Source of the DNA: Pseudonocardia nigra | GTDB lineage: Bacteria > Actinomycetota > Actinomycetes > Mycobacteriales > Pseudonocardiaceae | Direction of reading: 5' to 3' | Assembly (NCBI RefSeq): GCF_019396355.1 | Contig: NZ_JAHKRK010000018.1 | Location: 1-64,000 of the forward strand | DNA: 64,000 nt | The notes under the pieces: model-generated | Told to the model about the DNA's origin: nothing | Database searches by the model: none | The model's input: only the letters and a program-made list of their open reading frames with translations | Translations under genes and position numbers: made by a program | Part shown: piece after piece, positions 1 to 8,874 of the stretch | How the letters are laid out: the number at the start of each line of letters is the position of its first letter | How positions within the stretch are numbered: position 1 is the first letter of the stretch

Positions 1-983
1 ACCAGCAGATCGGCATTCTGGCGCCGATCCTCCTGGTCGTCTTCCGCCTGCTGCAGGGGCTGTCCGCCGCGGGCGAGACGATCGGCTCCAACTCGTTCGT
101 GGCCGAGCACTCGCCCCAGCCGAAGCGAGGCCGGTTCGTGGCCACCGTCTACACGTGGTCGAACCTGCCCCCGGTCCTCGCGGCACTGTTGGTCCTGGCA
201 CTCACCCACTCGATGAGCACGGCGACCTACGAGTCCTGGGGTTGGCGGGTGCCGTTCCTGCTGGGCGCCCCGCTCGCGCTGGTCGGCCTGTACATCCGGA
301 CCCGCGTGCACGAGACACCGGCCTTCACGGCGCTGAGGGAGACGAAGCAAGTCGAATCCTCCCCGATCCGGACCGTACTGCGCGAACACCGGCGCGCCAT
401 GGCAACCTGCTTCAGCATCGCCGCCATCGCCAGCCTCGGCTACTACTCCCTGACCGGGTACTTCTTCACCTACATGACGGTGACCATCGGACTGAGCGAA
501 TCCGCAGCCCTGATCTCCAACAGCATCGCACTGACGATCACCTTCGTCACCGTCCCGCTCGCCGGGGCGCTGTCGGACCGGATCGGTCGGCGCCGCGCAC
601 TGCAGATCGCGGCGATCATGAACGCCGCGTTCGCGGTGCCGGCGTACCTGCTCGCCGCGCAGGGCAGCCTGGTCACCGCAACCATCAGCCAGGGACTGCT
701 CGCGTTCAGCCTCGGCATGTTCTTCGGTCCGGCCGGCGCGGCGTTCGTCGAGCTGTTCCCCGCGCGCACCCGCTACACCGGCGCCTCGATCAGCTACAAC
801 CTGGCCTTCACCCTCTTCGGCGGCACCGCTCCGCTGCTGTCGATCTACCTGATCGAGGCGAGCGGCAGCCGGATCGCCCCCGCCTGGTACGTCGTCGCCG
901 TCTCGCTGGCCGCCCTCGTGATGATCGCGCGGATGCCGGAGACCAGCACCAGGTCCCCGCATCCGGACGCTGCCCACGGGTGA
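1..983 (+). CDS. MFS transporter of the metabolite:H+ symporter (MHS) type, 5' end outside window
   Basis: The open frame enters from the left edge (codons begin at base 3) and stops at 983, so only the C-terminal two thirds is visible. The first residues read QQIGILAPILLVVFRLLQG followed by GLSAAGE, which matches the helix 4 region of MHS permeases, a family importing organic acids or osmolytes with protons. A cytoplasmic loop with PKRGRF and later the conserved LSDRIGRRRAL loop are visible, with about seven hydrophobic helices remaining. The substrate cannot be told from sequence. It ends 23 bases before the convergent purU remnant. Confidence 0.85.
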   Translation, partial: QQIGILAPILLVVFRLLQGLSAAGETIGSNSFVAEHSPQPKRGRFVATVYTWSNLPPVLAALLVLALTHSMSTATYESWGWRVPFLLGAPLALVGLYIRTRVHETPAFTALRETKQVESSPIRTVLREHRRAMATCFSIAAIASLGYYSLTGYFFTYMTVTIGLSESAALISNSIALTITFVTVPLAGALSDRIGRRRALQIAAIMNAAFAVPAYLLAAQGSLVTATISQGLLAFSLGMFFGPAGAAFVELFPARTRYTGASISYNLAFTLFGGTAPLLSIYLIEASGSRIAPAWYVVAVSLAALVMIARMPETSTRSPHPDAAHG

Positions 984-1006
984 GCGATCTCAGTGCCTAC
1001 GGGTGA

Positions 1007-1690
1007 TCAGAAGACGATCGTCGTCCGGTCGTGGACGAGCACGCGGTCCTCGCAATGCCAGGCGACCGCGCGGGCGAGGACCGTGCGCTCGATGTCCGCG
1101 CTGCCGCGGGTGAGCTCGGCGACGGTCTGCCGATGCGAGACCCGCACGACGTCCTGCTCGATGATGGCCCCTCGTCGAGGTCCTCGGTGGCGTAGTGCGC
1201 CGTCGCGCCGATGAGCTTGACTCCGCGCTCCTTGGCCCGCTCGTACGGTCCGGCGCCGGCGAACGCCGTGAGGAACGAGCGGTGGACGTTGATCACCGGG
1301 GCATCGGCGCGGCGCAGGAAGTCGCCCGACAGGATCGGCATGTAGCGCGCCAGCACGACGAGGGCGACCCGCCCGGCGATGAGCTCCAGCTGGCGCTGCT
1401 CAACCGCGGCCTTCGTCTCGCGACTCATCGGGATTTGCGCGTACGGCACGCCGACGACGCGACATCGGCGGCCGGGTCGGGGTGGGTTGGAGACGACCTG
1501 CACGATCTCAACCGGCAGCTCGCCGCGCCGCCATCGCCACAGCAGGTCGAGCAGGCAGTGGTCGTGGCGGGAGACGAACACCGCGACGGGGGTCGACACC
1601 GACACGTCCCGCATCCGGAACGCCATGCCGAACCGGGCGGCGACGTCGGCGGCGAACCCGCGCTCCAGCTCCGGCAGCCCGTCGGCTGCG
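1007..1690 (-). pseudogene. purU: Broken formyltetrahydrofolate deformylase (purU)
   Basis: PurU hydrolyses 10-formyl-tetrahydrofolate to formate and tetrahydrofolate. The reading frame shows the catalytic domain, including the conserved stretches HRSFLTAF and GVKLIGATAHYATEDLDEG. Directly after DEG the frame slips by one missing base near 1165. The continuation (AIIEQDVVRVSHRQ...ERTVLARAVAWHCEDRVLVHD) is intact in the next frame and stops at 1007. Upstream, homology ends near 1690 where IS110-like sequence begins, so the N-terminal ACT domain is missing. Frameshift plus truncation make this a pseudogene. Confidence 0.85.
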
Positions 1691-1890
1691 GGACGTGGCC
1701 CGCTACCGGGTGGACCTGGTCGAAGCGCGGACCGCGGAGAAGCAGCGGGCGGAGAAGCTGCTCGAGGACGCGCAGATCAAGCTGTCGGTGGTGGCCAGCG
1801 ACCTCTTCGGGGTGGTCCCGGCGGGAGATGATGGCCGCGTTGATCGCCGGGCGGCGTGACCCGGGCGCGGCAGGAGGTCACAGTGACCCT
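1691..1890 (+). mobile_element. IS110-family transposase fragment
   Basis: The plus strand reads DVARYRVDLVEARTAEKQ, then RAEKLLEDAQIKLSVVASD and LFGV. This is the middle of an IS110-type DEDD transposase, just before the C-terminal transposase_20 region. A frameshift near 1825 moves the continuation MMAALIAGRRDP into another frame, and homology then stops. The fragment begins exactly where the purU homology ends, so insertion or recombination of this element probably truncated purU. No IS ends are recognisable. Confidence 0.6.
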
Positions 1891-2098
1891 TACCGGGTGC
1901 GTCGAGCAGCGGCAATGGGACGTCGAGGTGATCGACGCCGCCGGTCCCTGGCTGCTGGTCGCGATCCCCGGCGACCGGCGATGCCCAGGAAGTCGGCGGG
2001 TCGCTGCAGCCCGAGGAGCTGATCTGGTAGCTGCACCGCGTCGGCCAGTGCCGGATATCCCGCGACGTGCCGTCGCGCACCGGCCGCTGCTGGGTCGT

Positions 2099-2166
2099 CG
2101 GTACGGGTACGCGTACGGGTAGGGTACGGGTACGGGTACGGGTACGGGTACGGGTACCGGTACCGG
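2099..2166. repeat. GGGTAC hexamer tandem repeat
   Basis: About eleven copies of a GGGTAC-like hexamer lie head to tail, with single-base variants at the left (GCGTAC, GGGTAG) and CGGTAC variants at the right. Each unit carries the palindrome GTAC. It lies between the IS110 and IS1380 fragments, in no convincing gene. Confidence 0.8.
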
Positions 2167-2172
2167 TGCCCG

Positions 2173-2640
2173 CCGACGCGACCGAGCCGGGTCATCACCG
2201 GGATGCGGCGGCGCTCGACCTCGGAATGTTTCTGCGCGCGTGCACCTTCGGTCACGTCCGCCAGCTCGACGCCCTCGCCGGGCTGCTGGCCCGACTGACC
2301 GCGAGCGTGCCGCTGCTCCCGGACGCGGACCGGCAGGCCTGCCTCGGCATCGACGACACCGTCCGCAGCGGCTCCGGCTACACCAAGCAGGCCCCGGAGG
2401 CGGCTACAGCGGGGTGAACGAGCTCAACGCCCTGCTGGCGGTCTGCCGCCCCCGGTTCGGCCCCGGTCATCGTCGGCACGCGTCTGCGACGCGGGCAGCG
2501 GCATCGGTCCGCGGCGCGGGCAACTCACTCGCCGACGCCCCGCGCGACCGCCCGCCGCGCCGGAGCACAGGGGCAGCTGGTGGAGCGCGGTGATTCGGTG
2601 TTCTACGGCCACGAGATCGTCGCCGCCTGCGGCTGAGCCG
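2173..2640 (+). mobile_element. IS1380-family transposase fragments
   Basis: The plus strand encodes LGMFLRACTFGHVRQLDALA followed by LLPDADRQACLGIDDTVRSG, which resemble the N-terminal part of IS1380 transposases, including the Asp-rich DDT motif. The continuation is spread over other frames: GYSGVNELNALLAV at about 2400, APVIVGTRLRRGQ at about 2460, and DSVFYGHEIVAAC at about 2600. Several frameshifts and a stop mean the element is dead. From 2640 to 2890 I see no recognisable gene, only short open frames without family features. Confidence 0.65.
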
Positions 2641-2890
2641 GACCCGATACTCGTCGTTGACCGTCCGCCACTTCCCAGCAGTCCCGCTGCCCCCGTTTCG
2701 CGAACGAGCTCACCGACGCCGAGCGCACGGCCTGCATCGAGCAGCCACCGGAGCTCGTCGACCGCGGTCAGGGCCACCCGGCGGCCTGCACTACGCGGAG
2801 CGCAAGAGCCTGCTCTGACCCTCGGCCCGTGTTGGGCCGCTTTCCATGTTCCGTCTTGACGAGGGCCAGTGGTGCGTGTCACGGTTCTAT

Positions 2891-2905
2891 CGACTAATCA
2901 GTTGG
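2891..2905. promoter_or_regulatory. Candidate type B TetR operator upstream of the SDR gene
   Basis: CGACTAATCAGTTGG is an imperfect palindrome with CGACT and AGTTG arms around AATC, lying 22 bases before the SDR start. Similar palindromes occur at 28095, 39556, 25456 and 13011. Only sequence similarity supports it. Confidence 0.45.
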
Positions 2906-2927
2906 CCCCGTAGAAGGAGCTCGCAGC

Positions 2928-3761
2928 ATGAGTAGACTCAAGGGCAAGGTCGCCCTGGTTACAGGAGCCGCCCGGGGCCAGGGGCGTTCACACGTTCTGC
3001 GGCTGGCGTCGGAGGGAGTGCACATCATCGCGATCGACCGGTGCGCGTCGTACGACACCGTTCCGTACCCGATGGCGACGCCGGCCGACCTCAAGAACGT
3101 TGCCGAGGAGGCACGCGCACTGGGCGTGCAGGTGGTCTCTCACCAGACGGACATCACGAACCGGGCTGAGCTGACCGCGGCTGTCGACGACGCTCGTGCT
3201 CAGCTCGGTCCCATCGAGATCGTGGTGGCCAACGCGGGCATCATTCAGTGGGGGAAGAAGTTCTGGGAGTGGGACGATCAGTCCTGGGACGACACGATGG
3301 ACGTCAACCTGCGTGGTGCCTGGCACACCTGTGCGGCAGTGGCCCCCTCGATGATCGAGGCCGGGCGGGGTGGTTCGATCATCGTCACCGCGTCGGTGGC
3401 TGGCCTCGAAGCGTCCCCCGGCCTCCTGCCCTACACGGTCGCCAAGCACGGAGTGATCGGTCTCGTTCGGTGCATGGCCGCCGAGCTGGGTGAGTACTCC
3501 ATCCGGGTCAACGCGATCGCCCCGAGCACCGTGGACACGGACATGATCAACAACCCGTCGCTGTTCAACCTGTTCCGTCCGGACCTCGAGGAGCCGACGC
3601 GGGAGGACACGGTGGAGATCTTCCGGTCGCTCGTCGTGCTCCCACGGCCGTGGCTCGAAGCCTCGGAGGTCAGCGACATGGTGGCGTACCTGGCATCCGA
3701 CTCGGCCCGATCAATCACCGGCACCACCATTCCGATCGACCTCGGGAAGGCACTCAAGTGA
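2928..3761 (+). CDS. Mycofactocin-coupled SDR family oxidoreductase
   Basis: This 277-aa short-chain dehydrogenase would oxidise an alcohol or reduce a ketone. The Rossmann motif TGAARGQG is at about residues 12-19, NAG at about 104, the catalytic Ser in TASVAG, and the YxxxK pair in YTVAKHG. After the second strand there is a roughly 20-residue insertion (DRCASYDTVPYPMATPADL). That insertion is typical of the carveol-dehydrogenase-like, mycofactocin-associated SDRs, in which NAD stays bound and is re-oxidised by the mycofactocin system. A GAAGGAGC ribosome site precedes the ATG. An aldehyde dehydrogenase follows 106 bases downstream, suggesting alcohol to aldehyde to acid steps. The mycofactocin genes are not in this window. 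Confidence 0.87.
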   Translation: MSRLKGKVALVTGAARGQGRSHVLRLASEGVHIIAIDRCASYDTVPYPMATPADLKNVAEEARALGVQVVSHQTDITNRAELTAAVDDARAQLGPIEIVVANAGIIQWGKKFWEWDDQSWDDTMDVNLRGAWHTCAAVAPSMIEAGRGGSIIVTASVAGLEASPGLLPYTVAKHGVIGLVRCMAAELGEYSIRVNAIAPSTVDTDMINNPSLFNLFRPDLEEPTREDTVEIFRSLVVLPRPWLEASEVSDMVAYLASDSARSITGTTIPIDLGKALK

Positions 3762-3867
3762 ACCCCGACCTGAGCAACGACCGCGCTCGAACCGCGAGGA
3801 ACCCGGTCGCCACCGTTGGCTTCACCGCGTCCAGCGAGATTGTCTCGGACAGTAGAGAGGAGGCCTC

Positions 3868-5355
3868 ATGACCACCTCCGCCCGGTCGCGCCCCAGCTCA
3901 CTGGACCGATCCGACACCTTCTACATCGACGGCGGCTGGCAGCAGCCGTCGACCACGGCCTCATTCGACGTGATCGAGCCGACGACCGAAGAGCTCTACT
4001 TCCGCGCCGCCGCGGCCACGGCAGAGGATATGGACCGTGCGGTTACGGCCGCCCGCAGAGCCTTCGACGCAGGCTCCTGGCCAAAGCTGAGCCACAAAGA
4101 GCGTGCCGACTACCTGCGCGCCATCGGCCAGCGCCTCCACGAGCGACGGTCGGAAGTGGCCAGTGTCTGGACGTCGGAGGTCGGCATATTGATAGGTGTG
4201 GCGGAGGCGATCGCCGCCGGCTTCGGCGGCACCTACGCCTACTATGCGGACCTCGCCGAGGACTTCCCGTTCGTGGAGCGGCACACGCCGACGGCCGGCG
4301 GAGAGATCGGGCTGCTCGCGCGGGAGCCGGTGGGCGTCGTCGGCGCGATCGTCCCCTGGAACGCGCCCATGTCCGAGATCGGGTGGAAGCTTGCGCCGGC
4401 CCTGCTCGCGGGTTGCACGATGGTCGTCAAGTCGGCGCCGGAAGCGCCGGGGTCGTCCTATCTCCTGGCCGAGATCTGTGACGAGGTCGGCCTGCCGCCC
4501 GGGGTGGTCAACTTCGTCACGGCGGACCGTGAGGTCAGCGAGCTGCTGGTGCGGGACCCTCGCATCGACAAGATCAGTTTCACCGGGTCCACCGCCGCGG
4601 GAAGGCGCATCGCGTCGCTATGTGGAGAGCGCATCGCCCGGGCGACCCTCGAGCTGGGTGGCAAGTCGGCAGCCATCGTCCTCGACGACTACGACATCGC
4701 GACCGCCGCCGAGGTCATCTCCCAGACGTCACGGGTGCTGACCGGCCAGGTCTGCGCGGCGTTGACCCGCATCATCGTGGGACGCGACCGACACGACGAC
4801 TTGGTCGAGGCGCTGAGCAGCTCGTTCGCGAAGGTGCGCCTGGGCAACCCGTTCGAGGAGGGCACCGAGATGGGCCCGCTCGTGTCGGAGCGCCAACTGC
4901 ACCGGGTGCTGGGCTACATCCCCCAGGGCCGCAGCTCCGGCGCCTCACTGGTCACCGGTGGCGGCCGCGCCGAGGAGTTCGAGAGGGGCTACTTCGTCCA
5001 GCCCACAGTCTTCGCAGGCGTCGACAACTCCTCGGCGATCGCCCAGGAGGAGATCTTCGGTCCTGTGCTCAGCGTCATCCCCGTTGACAGCGAGGCGGAG
5101 GCCGTCGCGGTGGCCAACGACACCATCTACGGCCTCAACGCCACGGTGTTCTCCGACGATGTCGACCGAGCGCTCCAGGTAGCTCGGCTGATCCGGTCCG
5201 GAACGGTCGGCCACAACGCCGTCCGGAACGACTTCGGCATCGCGTTCGGCGGTTTCAAGCAGTCGGGCGTGGGACGAGAGGGCGGCCAGGAGGGACTGCG
5301 ACCCTACCTCGAGGCGAAGACGATCGTCCTCGACGGCGTACCGAGAAGTATCTGA
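3868..5355 (+). CDS. NAD(P)-dependent aldehyde dehydrogenase
   Basis: This 495-aa aldehyde dehydrogenase oxidises an aldehyde to the acid. The catalytic Glu lies in LELGGKSAAIV (about residue 262) and the nucleophilic Cys in GQVCAALTR (about 295). The cofactor-binding VVGAIVPWNAP segment and the C-terminal GGFKQSGVGREGG are present, so it looks functional. GAGGAGG lies 6 bases before the ATG. It sits just downstream of the mycofactocin-type SDR and upstream of a CoA ligase, so the three could turn an alcohol into an acyl-CoA; that order is inference. Confidence 0.9.
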   Translation: MTTSARSRPSSLDRSDTFYIDGGWQQPSTTASFDVIEPTTEELYFRAAAATAEDMDRAVTAARRAFDAGSWPKLSHKERADYLRAIGQRLHERRSEVASVWTSEVGILIGVAEAIAAGFGGTYAYYADLAEDFPFVERHTPTAGGEIGLLAREPVGVVGAIVPWNAPMSEIGWKLAPALLAGCTMVVKSAPEAPGSSYLLAEICDEVGLPPGVVNFVTADREVSELLVRDPRIDKISFTGSTAAGRRIASLCGERIARATLELGGKSAAIVLDDYDIATAAEVISQTSRVLTGQVCAALTRIIVGRDRHDDLVEALSSSFAKVRLGNPFEEGTEMGPLVSERQLHRVLGYIPQGRSSGASLVTGGGRAEEFERGYFVQPTVFAGVDNSSAIAQEEIFGPVLSVIPVDSEAEAVAVANDTIYGLNATVFSDDVDRALQVARLIRSGTVGHNAVRNDFGIAFGGFKQSGVGREGGQEGLRPYLEAKTIVLDGVPRSI

Positions 5356-5482
5356 AGGACTAGTTGCCGCGCGGGCTGCGCGGAAGTGGGCCTCGACCGC
5401 TGCCATCAGTCGCGACTCCTTGAGCCGCAACGAAGGATTGCAGAGGATCCCAGGTATCGTTCCGATTGCTACAGCGCTTGCC

Positions 5483-5520
5483 GGGCGCTCCGTCTGCCTT
5501 TTCAATCAGACGGAGCGCCC
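5483..5520. terminator. Perfect 14-bp hairpin, likely transcription terminator
   Basis: GGGCGCTCCGTCTG pairs perfectly with CAGACGGAGCGCCC across a 10-base loop (CCTTTTCAAT). It lies 128 bases after the aldehyde dehydrogenase stop and before the next promoter. There is no T-tract, which is common for terminators of high-GC actinomycetes. Confidence 0.7.
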
Positions 5521-5710
5521 ACGTGTTGCCGCTCGGCGGAAGCCGTGAGGGTGTCGGGGAGTCGAGTGGCTACTTGGCGGCGGTGGTGGTGGTGGTGTGA
5601 TTACCGCGGAACACGGTTGCCGCAGGTTTCCACCCTGCTGAATCGTGCCGCTCGTCGCCTGATTGACGTAGCCGAGGACCTGATCGTCGGCGCGATCGCG
5701 CTCTAGACTC

Positions 5711-5739
5711 TTGACGTTCTACTGTACGGTTAGTAGCAT
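5711..5739 (+). promoter_or_regulatory. Promoter with type A operator for the CoA ligase at 5854
   Basis: TTGACG (5711-5716) and TAGCAT (5734-5739) are separated by 17 bases. The near-palindrome CTACTGTACGGTTAGTAG (5719-5736) fills the spacer and overlaps the -10, so a bound repressor would block RNA polymerase. The same layout recurs at 13026-13065, 25486-25514, 27910-27945 and 39781-39809. Confidence 0.75.
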
Positions 5740-5853
5740 GAATACCCGACCTGCGATCAGCCTGCACGCGGAAGGGCCGTCGAAGAGCGGATAATGAAGG
5801 TGCCAAGCGGAGGGTGCTCGTCGATTACGACTTCACCACGAAGGGCGGACGGC

Positions 5854-7443
5854 ATGGAACAGCGTCACGTACTGCCGCAGCTCCTCGCCGAGCGAGCGAA
5901 GACACATCCAGACCGCATCTTCATCCACGAAGCCGGTGGTGAGTCGCTCACCTACGCGGAGCTGCACTCACGCATCCTTCGCTGGTCCGACGCGTTCCGT
6001 CGCCACGGCGTGAAAGAGGGTGACGTCGTCTCGGTCATGCTGCCGAACACGCCGACGACGCTCCTCGCATGGATCGGCCTGGCGTGGCTGAGGGCAACCG
6101 AGTTGCCCGTCAACACGTCGTTCATCGGCAAGATGCTCGAGGACGTCCTTCGGACCGCCGCGTCGAGGTTGATCGTCGTCGACGAGCAGTTCGCGGAGCA
6201 GGTCATCAACGTCGCGCCGCTGCTCCCGGCGCTGGAGACGATTGTGGTGATCGGCGCCGTCCCGAGGGCGCAGCCGGACGGTATCGAGGTCGTCGCCGTC
6301 GAGCAGTTCCTCGAGGACGCGACGCCATCGGAGGACACGCTGCTTCGCGCGGAGCCCTACGACACCGCATGCATCGTGTGGACGTCGGGGACCACCGGGC
6401 CGTCCAAGGGGACGCTCCTGTCGTGGTCTCAGCTCCTCGCGATGGGGACCGGAGCGTTCCCGCCCGAGGAGATGGGTGAGCAAGACGCGCTGTACTCGCC
6501 GTACCCCATGTACTACGTGGCCGGCAAGCTTTACGTTTATGTAGCGGCGTTCGTCAACGCGCGATACGTCATGCGCGAGAGGTTCAGCACGAGCAACTTC
6601 TGGCGGGAAATCAGGGAGTACGGCTGCACCTACGCGCCGTTCAGCCCGGCGACGATGCGCTTTCTCCTCACCCAGCCCCCGACGCCGGAGGATGCCGACA
6701 CCCCACTCCACAGCGTTCTCGTGGCGCCGCTGCCCCCGGAGAGCGACGACTTCTGCAAACGGTTCGGCGTTCGGGTGCGGACCGCCTACAACAGCACCGA
6801 GCTCAGCTGCCCCATCGTCTCGGAGTGGAATCCGGAGAACAAGAGGTCCTGCGGGCGTGTTCGACCCGGGTACCAGGTCCGGGTCGTCGACGAGCACGAC
6901 CAGCAGGTGGCGGCGGGCGAGATCGGCGAGCTGGTCGTCCGCGCCGACGAGCCGTGGAAGCTCATGACGGAGTACTTCAGTCGCCCGGACGCGACGGTCG
7001 CCGCCTGGCGGAACCTGTGGTTCCACACCGGTGACGCGTTCACCTATGACGAGGCAGGCAACTACTACTTCGTCGACCGGATCAAGGACGCAATCCGGCG
7101 ACGCGGGCAGAACATCTCCTCGGCCGAGGTCGAGGCGGCCATCAACGAACACCCGGCGGTACTCGAGTGCGCGGTGATCGCCGCGCCGTCGGAGTGGGGC
7201 GAGGACGAGGTACGGGCCGTTCTCACGCTTCGTGGGGTCTTCGACATCTCGCCCGAGCAGATCTTTCAGTTCTGCGTGCAGCGACTCCCGCACTTCATGG
7301 TGCCGAGGTACATCGACATCGTCGATGAGCTGCCCAAGACGCCGACGGAGAAGATCCAGAAGAGCGAGCTGCGCCGGACCGGGGTCACGGCCACAACCTG
7401 GGATCGGGAAGCCGCTGGCTTGTCCGTCAAACCCGGGTCCTGA
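5854..7443 (+). CDS. Acyl-CoA synthetase / CoA ligase (AMP-forming)
   Basis: This 529-aa enzyme activates a carboxylic acid through an acyl-adenylate to its CoA thioester. The ATP-binding loop TSGTTGPSKGT is at about residues 175-185, YNSTE in the middle, and the ligase lysine in PTEKIQKSEL near the end; the C-terminal VDRIKDAIRRRGQNIS hinge is intact. Overall it resembles crotonobetaine/carnitine-CoA ligases (CaiC-like), but the substrate is unknown. An in-frame ATG exists at 5794. I prefer 5854 because a partial copy at 28206 begins with the same MEQR codons and does not match upstream. It is driven by a type A promoter and followed 57 bases later by a binding-protein gene. Confidence 0.87.
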   Translation: MEQRHVLPQLLAERAKTHPDRIFIHEAGGESLTYAELHSRILRWSDAFRRHGVKEGDVVSVMLPNTPTTLLAWIGLAWLRATELPVNTSFIGKMLEDVLRTAASRLIVVDEQFAEQVINVAPLLPALETIVVIGAVPRAQPDGIEVVAVEQFLEDATPSEDTLLRAEPYDTACIVWTSGTTGPSKGTLLSWSQLLAMGTGAFPPEEMGEQDALYSPYPMYYVAGKLYVYVAAFVNARYVMRERFSTSNFWREIREYGCTYAPFSPATMRFLLTQPPTPEDADTPLHSVLVAPLPPESDDFCKRFGVRVRTAYNSTELSCPIVSEWNPENKRSCGRVRPGYQVRVVDEHDQQVAAGEIGELVVRADEPWKLMTEYFSRPDATVAAWRNLWFHTGDAFTYDEAGNYYFVDRIKDAIRRRGQNISSAEVEAAINEHPAVLECAVIAAPSEWGEDEVRAVLTLRGVFDISPEQIFQFCVQRLPHFMVPRYIDIVDELPKTPTEKIQKSELRRTGVTATTWDREAAGLSVKPGS

Positions 7444-7500
7444 ACGTCCGGGCCGACCACTCATCATCCCCGCTACACCACTACCTCGGAAGGAAAAGCA

Positions 7501-8712
7501 ATGGACATGAGGCGACGCCGACGGGCGGGAACGGGACTGGGCGTCGCCATGCTGCTGCTACTGGCGGCATGCGGCGGCGGCGACGACACCGGAGCAGGGA
7601 ACGCCGACCCGTACGTCATCGGCTTCCAAGGTCCACTGTCCGGGCCGCTCGGCCCGATCTTCGGCCCTGCCGAGGACGGGATGACCGACTACTTCGAGTA
7701 CTTGAACGAGCAAGGCGGCGTCAACGGTCGCCCCGTCGAGTTCCGGTCGACGGACGCCGGCACCGAGGTCGCGCGGGCGCTGGCCGCGACCCGCGAGTTC
7801 TCCCTGGACGACGATGTGCTCCTGGTCACCGGCTTGGGACTCAGCGTACAGATGGTGTCGGTCCTGCCGATGCTCGAAGAGGAGGAGCTCCCCGGGATCT
7901 CGATCACGTCGTCGCTCGCCGAGGCGCTGCCGTACAGCAGGTGGTACTTCAGCTGGGGCGACGACCTGCCCGGATCCGCCAATTCGACCCTCGACTTCAT
8001 CCTCGGGGAGAAGCCGGACGCCAAGATCGGCTACATGGCATACGATACGCCGCTTATCCGGGCGCAGCGCGACGCCGTGCGGAGCCGCATCGAGCAGTCC
8101 GACGCCACGCTCGTGGCGGACCACCTACCGCCGGCAACCGCGACCGACGTTTCCGCCGAGATGCGCGATCTCATCGACAAGGGCGCGGAATACATCTTCT
8201 TCGGTGGTGCCACCGCCGGAATCTTCTCGTCGGCGATGACGACGGCGCAGGTCGCCGGCTTCGGCGGAACCATCGTCGTGGCAGCGGCGGGGGGCGACGT
8301 CGCGGAGTTCGAACTCGCCGGCAGCGAGACCTACGAGTACGTCGGCGCCCGTTACTTCCACTCCCCGATGGAGGAGGATCACGCGGGCGTCCAGAAGATG
8401 CTGCAGCTCAGTGGCGCGTCGCCGACGAGCTTCTACTACACGTCCGGCTGGAGCCTGGCGCAGTACATCGGCAAGGCCCTCGAGGGCTGCGGCGCCGACT
8501 GTGACAGGGCACGCCTGCGCGATGCGCTCGAGCAGGTGCCGCCGGAAAACCCGGACGACCTGGCCGGCGGTCCCCTCGGCTTCGACGACAAGTGCCACCA
8601 GGGCCACCGGTCCACGATGTTCTTCCGCTGGGACGCCCAGTCGAAGAAGCCGGTTTACGACACGACGCTCCCGTACTGGAGCGACCCGAGCCACCCGTGC
8701 GCGAGGGAGTAG
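7501..8712 (+). CDS. ABC transporter substrate-binding lipoprotein, branched-chain amino acid type
   Basis: This 403-aa protein should sit on the outer face of the membrane and deliver a small acid or amino-acid-like ligand to an ABC importer. It has a basic N-terminus, a hydrophobic stretch and a lipobox LLAAC with the lipidated Cys at residue 24, followed by a Gly/Asp linker. The body fits the periplasmic-binding fold type I (Peripla_BP_6): YVIGFQGPLSGPLG near the start and VNGRPVEFRSTD in the first lobe. The matching permeases and ATPases are about 14 kb away (21846-25432). It lies between two CoA ligases in the same direction, so the ligand is likely also their substrate. GGAAGG precedes the ATG. 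Confidence 0.87.
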   Translation: MDMRRRRRAGTGLGVAMLLLLAACGGGDDTGAGNADPYVIGFQGPLSGPLGPIFGPAEDGMTDYFEYLNEQGGVNGRPVEFRSTDAGTEVARALAATREFSLDDDVLLVTGLGLSVQMVSVLPMLEEEELPGISITSSLAEALPYSRWYFSWGDDLPGSANSTLDFILGEKPDAKIGYMAYDTPLIRAQRDAVRSRIEQSDATLVADHLPPATATDVSAEMRDLIDKGAEYIFFGGATAGIFSSAMTTAQVAGFGGTIVVAAAGGDVAEFELAGSETYEYVGARYFHSPMEEDHAGVQKMLQLSGASPTSFYYTSGWSLAQYIGKALEGCGADCDRARLRDALEQVPPENPDDLAGGPLGFDDKCHQGHRSTMFFRWDAQSKKPVYDTTLPYWSDPSHPCARE

Positions 8713-8874
8713 GCCGAACGTACTGGTGACGCTCCGTCGCTCCCGTCAGGTCACCTCGGGCCCGACGGCACGACGCTGGGTCTGCATGCCACGTCGAGCT
8801 CGACGAGCGGTCAGGACGAGGAGCAGGAGCCGTAACCCCGTCGTGGACCGGTACCGTACACGAGGGAGACCCGG

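Larger units (their letters stand above)
5356..5853. other. Intergenic region with hairpin and promoter
   Basis: No gene is recognisable in these 498 bases. They contain a perfect 14-bp hairpin (5483-5520), followed by a well-formed promoter with a type A operator (5711-5739) reading toward the CoA ligase. The open frame of that ligase extends up to 5794, but I place its start at 5854. Confidence 0.7.

Noticed and set aside
5794-5853. Alternative upstream start of the CoA ligase
   Set aside because: The extra 20 residues are not conserved in the relic at 28206, and homology to CoA ligases begins after 5854.
5968-7467. 499-codon minus-strand open frame opposite the CoA ligase
   Set aside because: It is the antisense shadow of a clear AMP-binding gene, has no family motifs and arises from high-GC codon bias.
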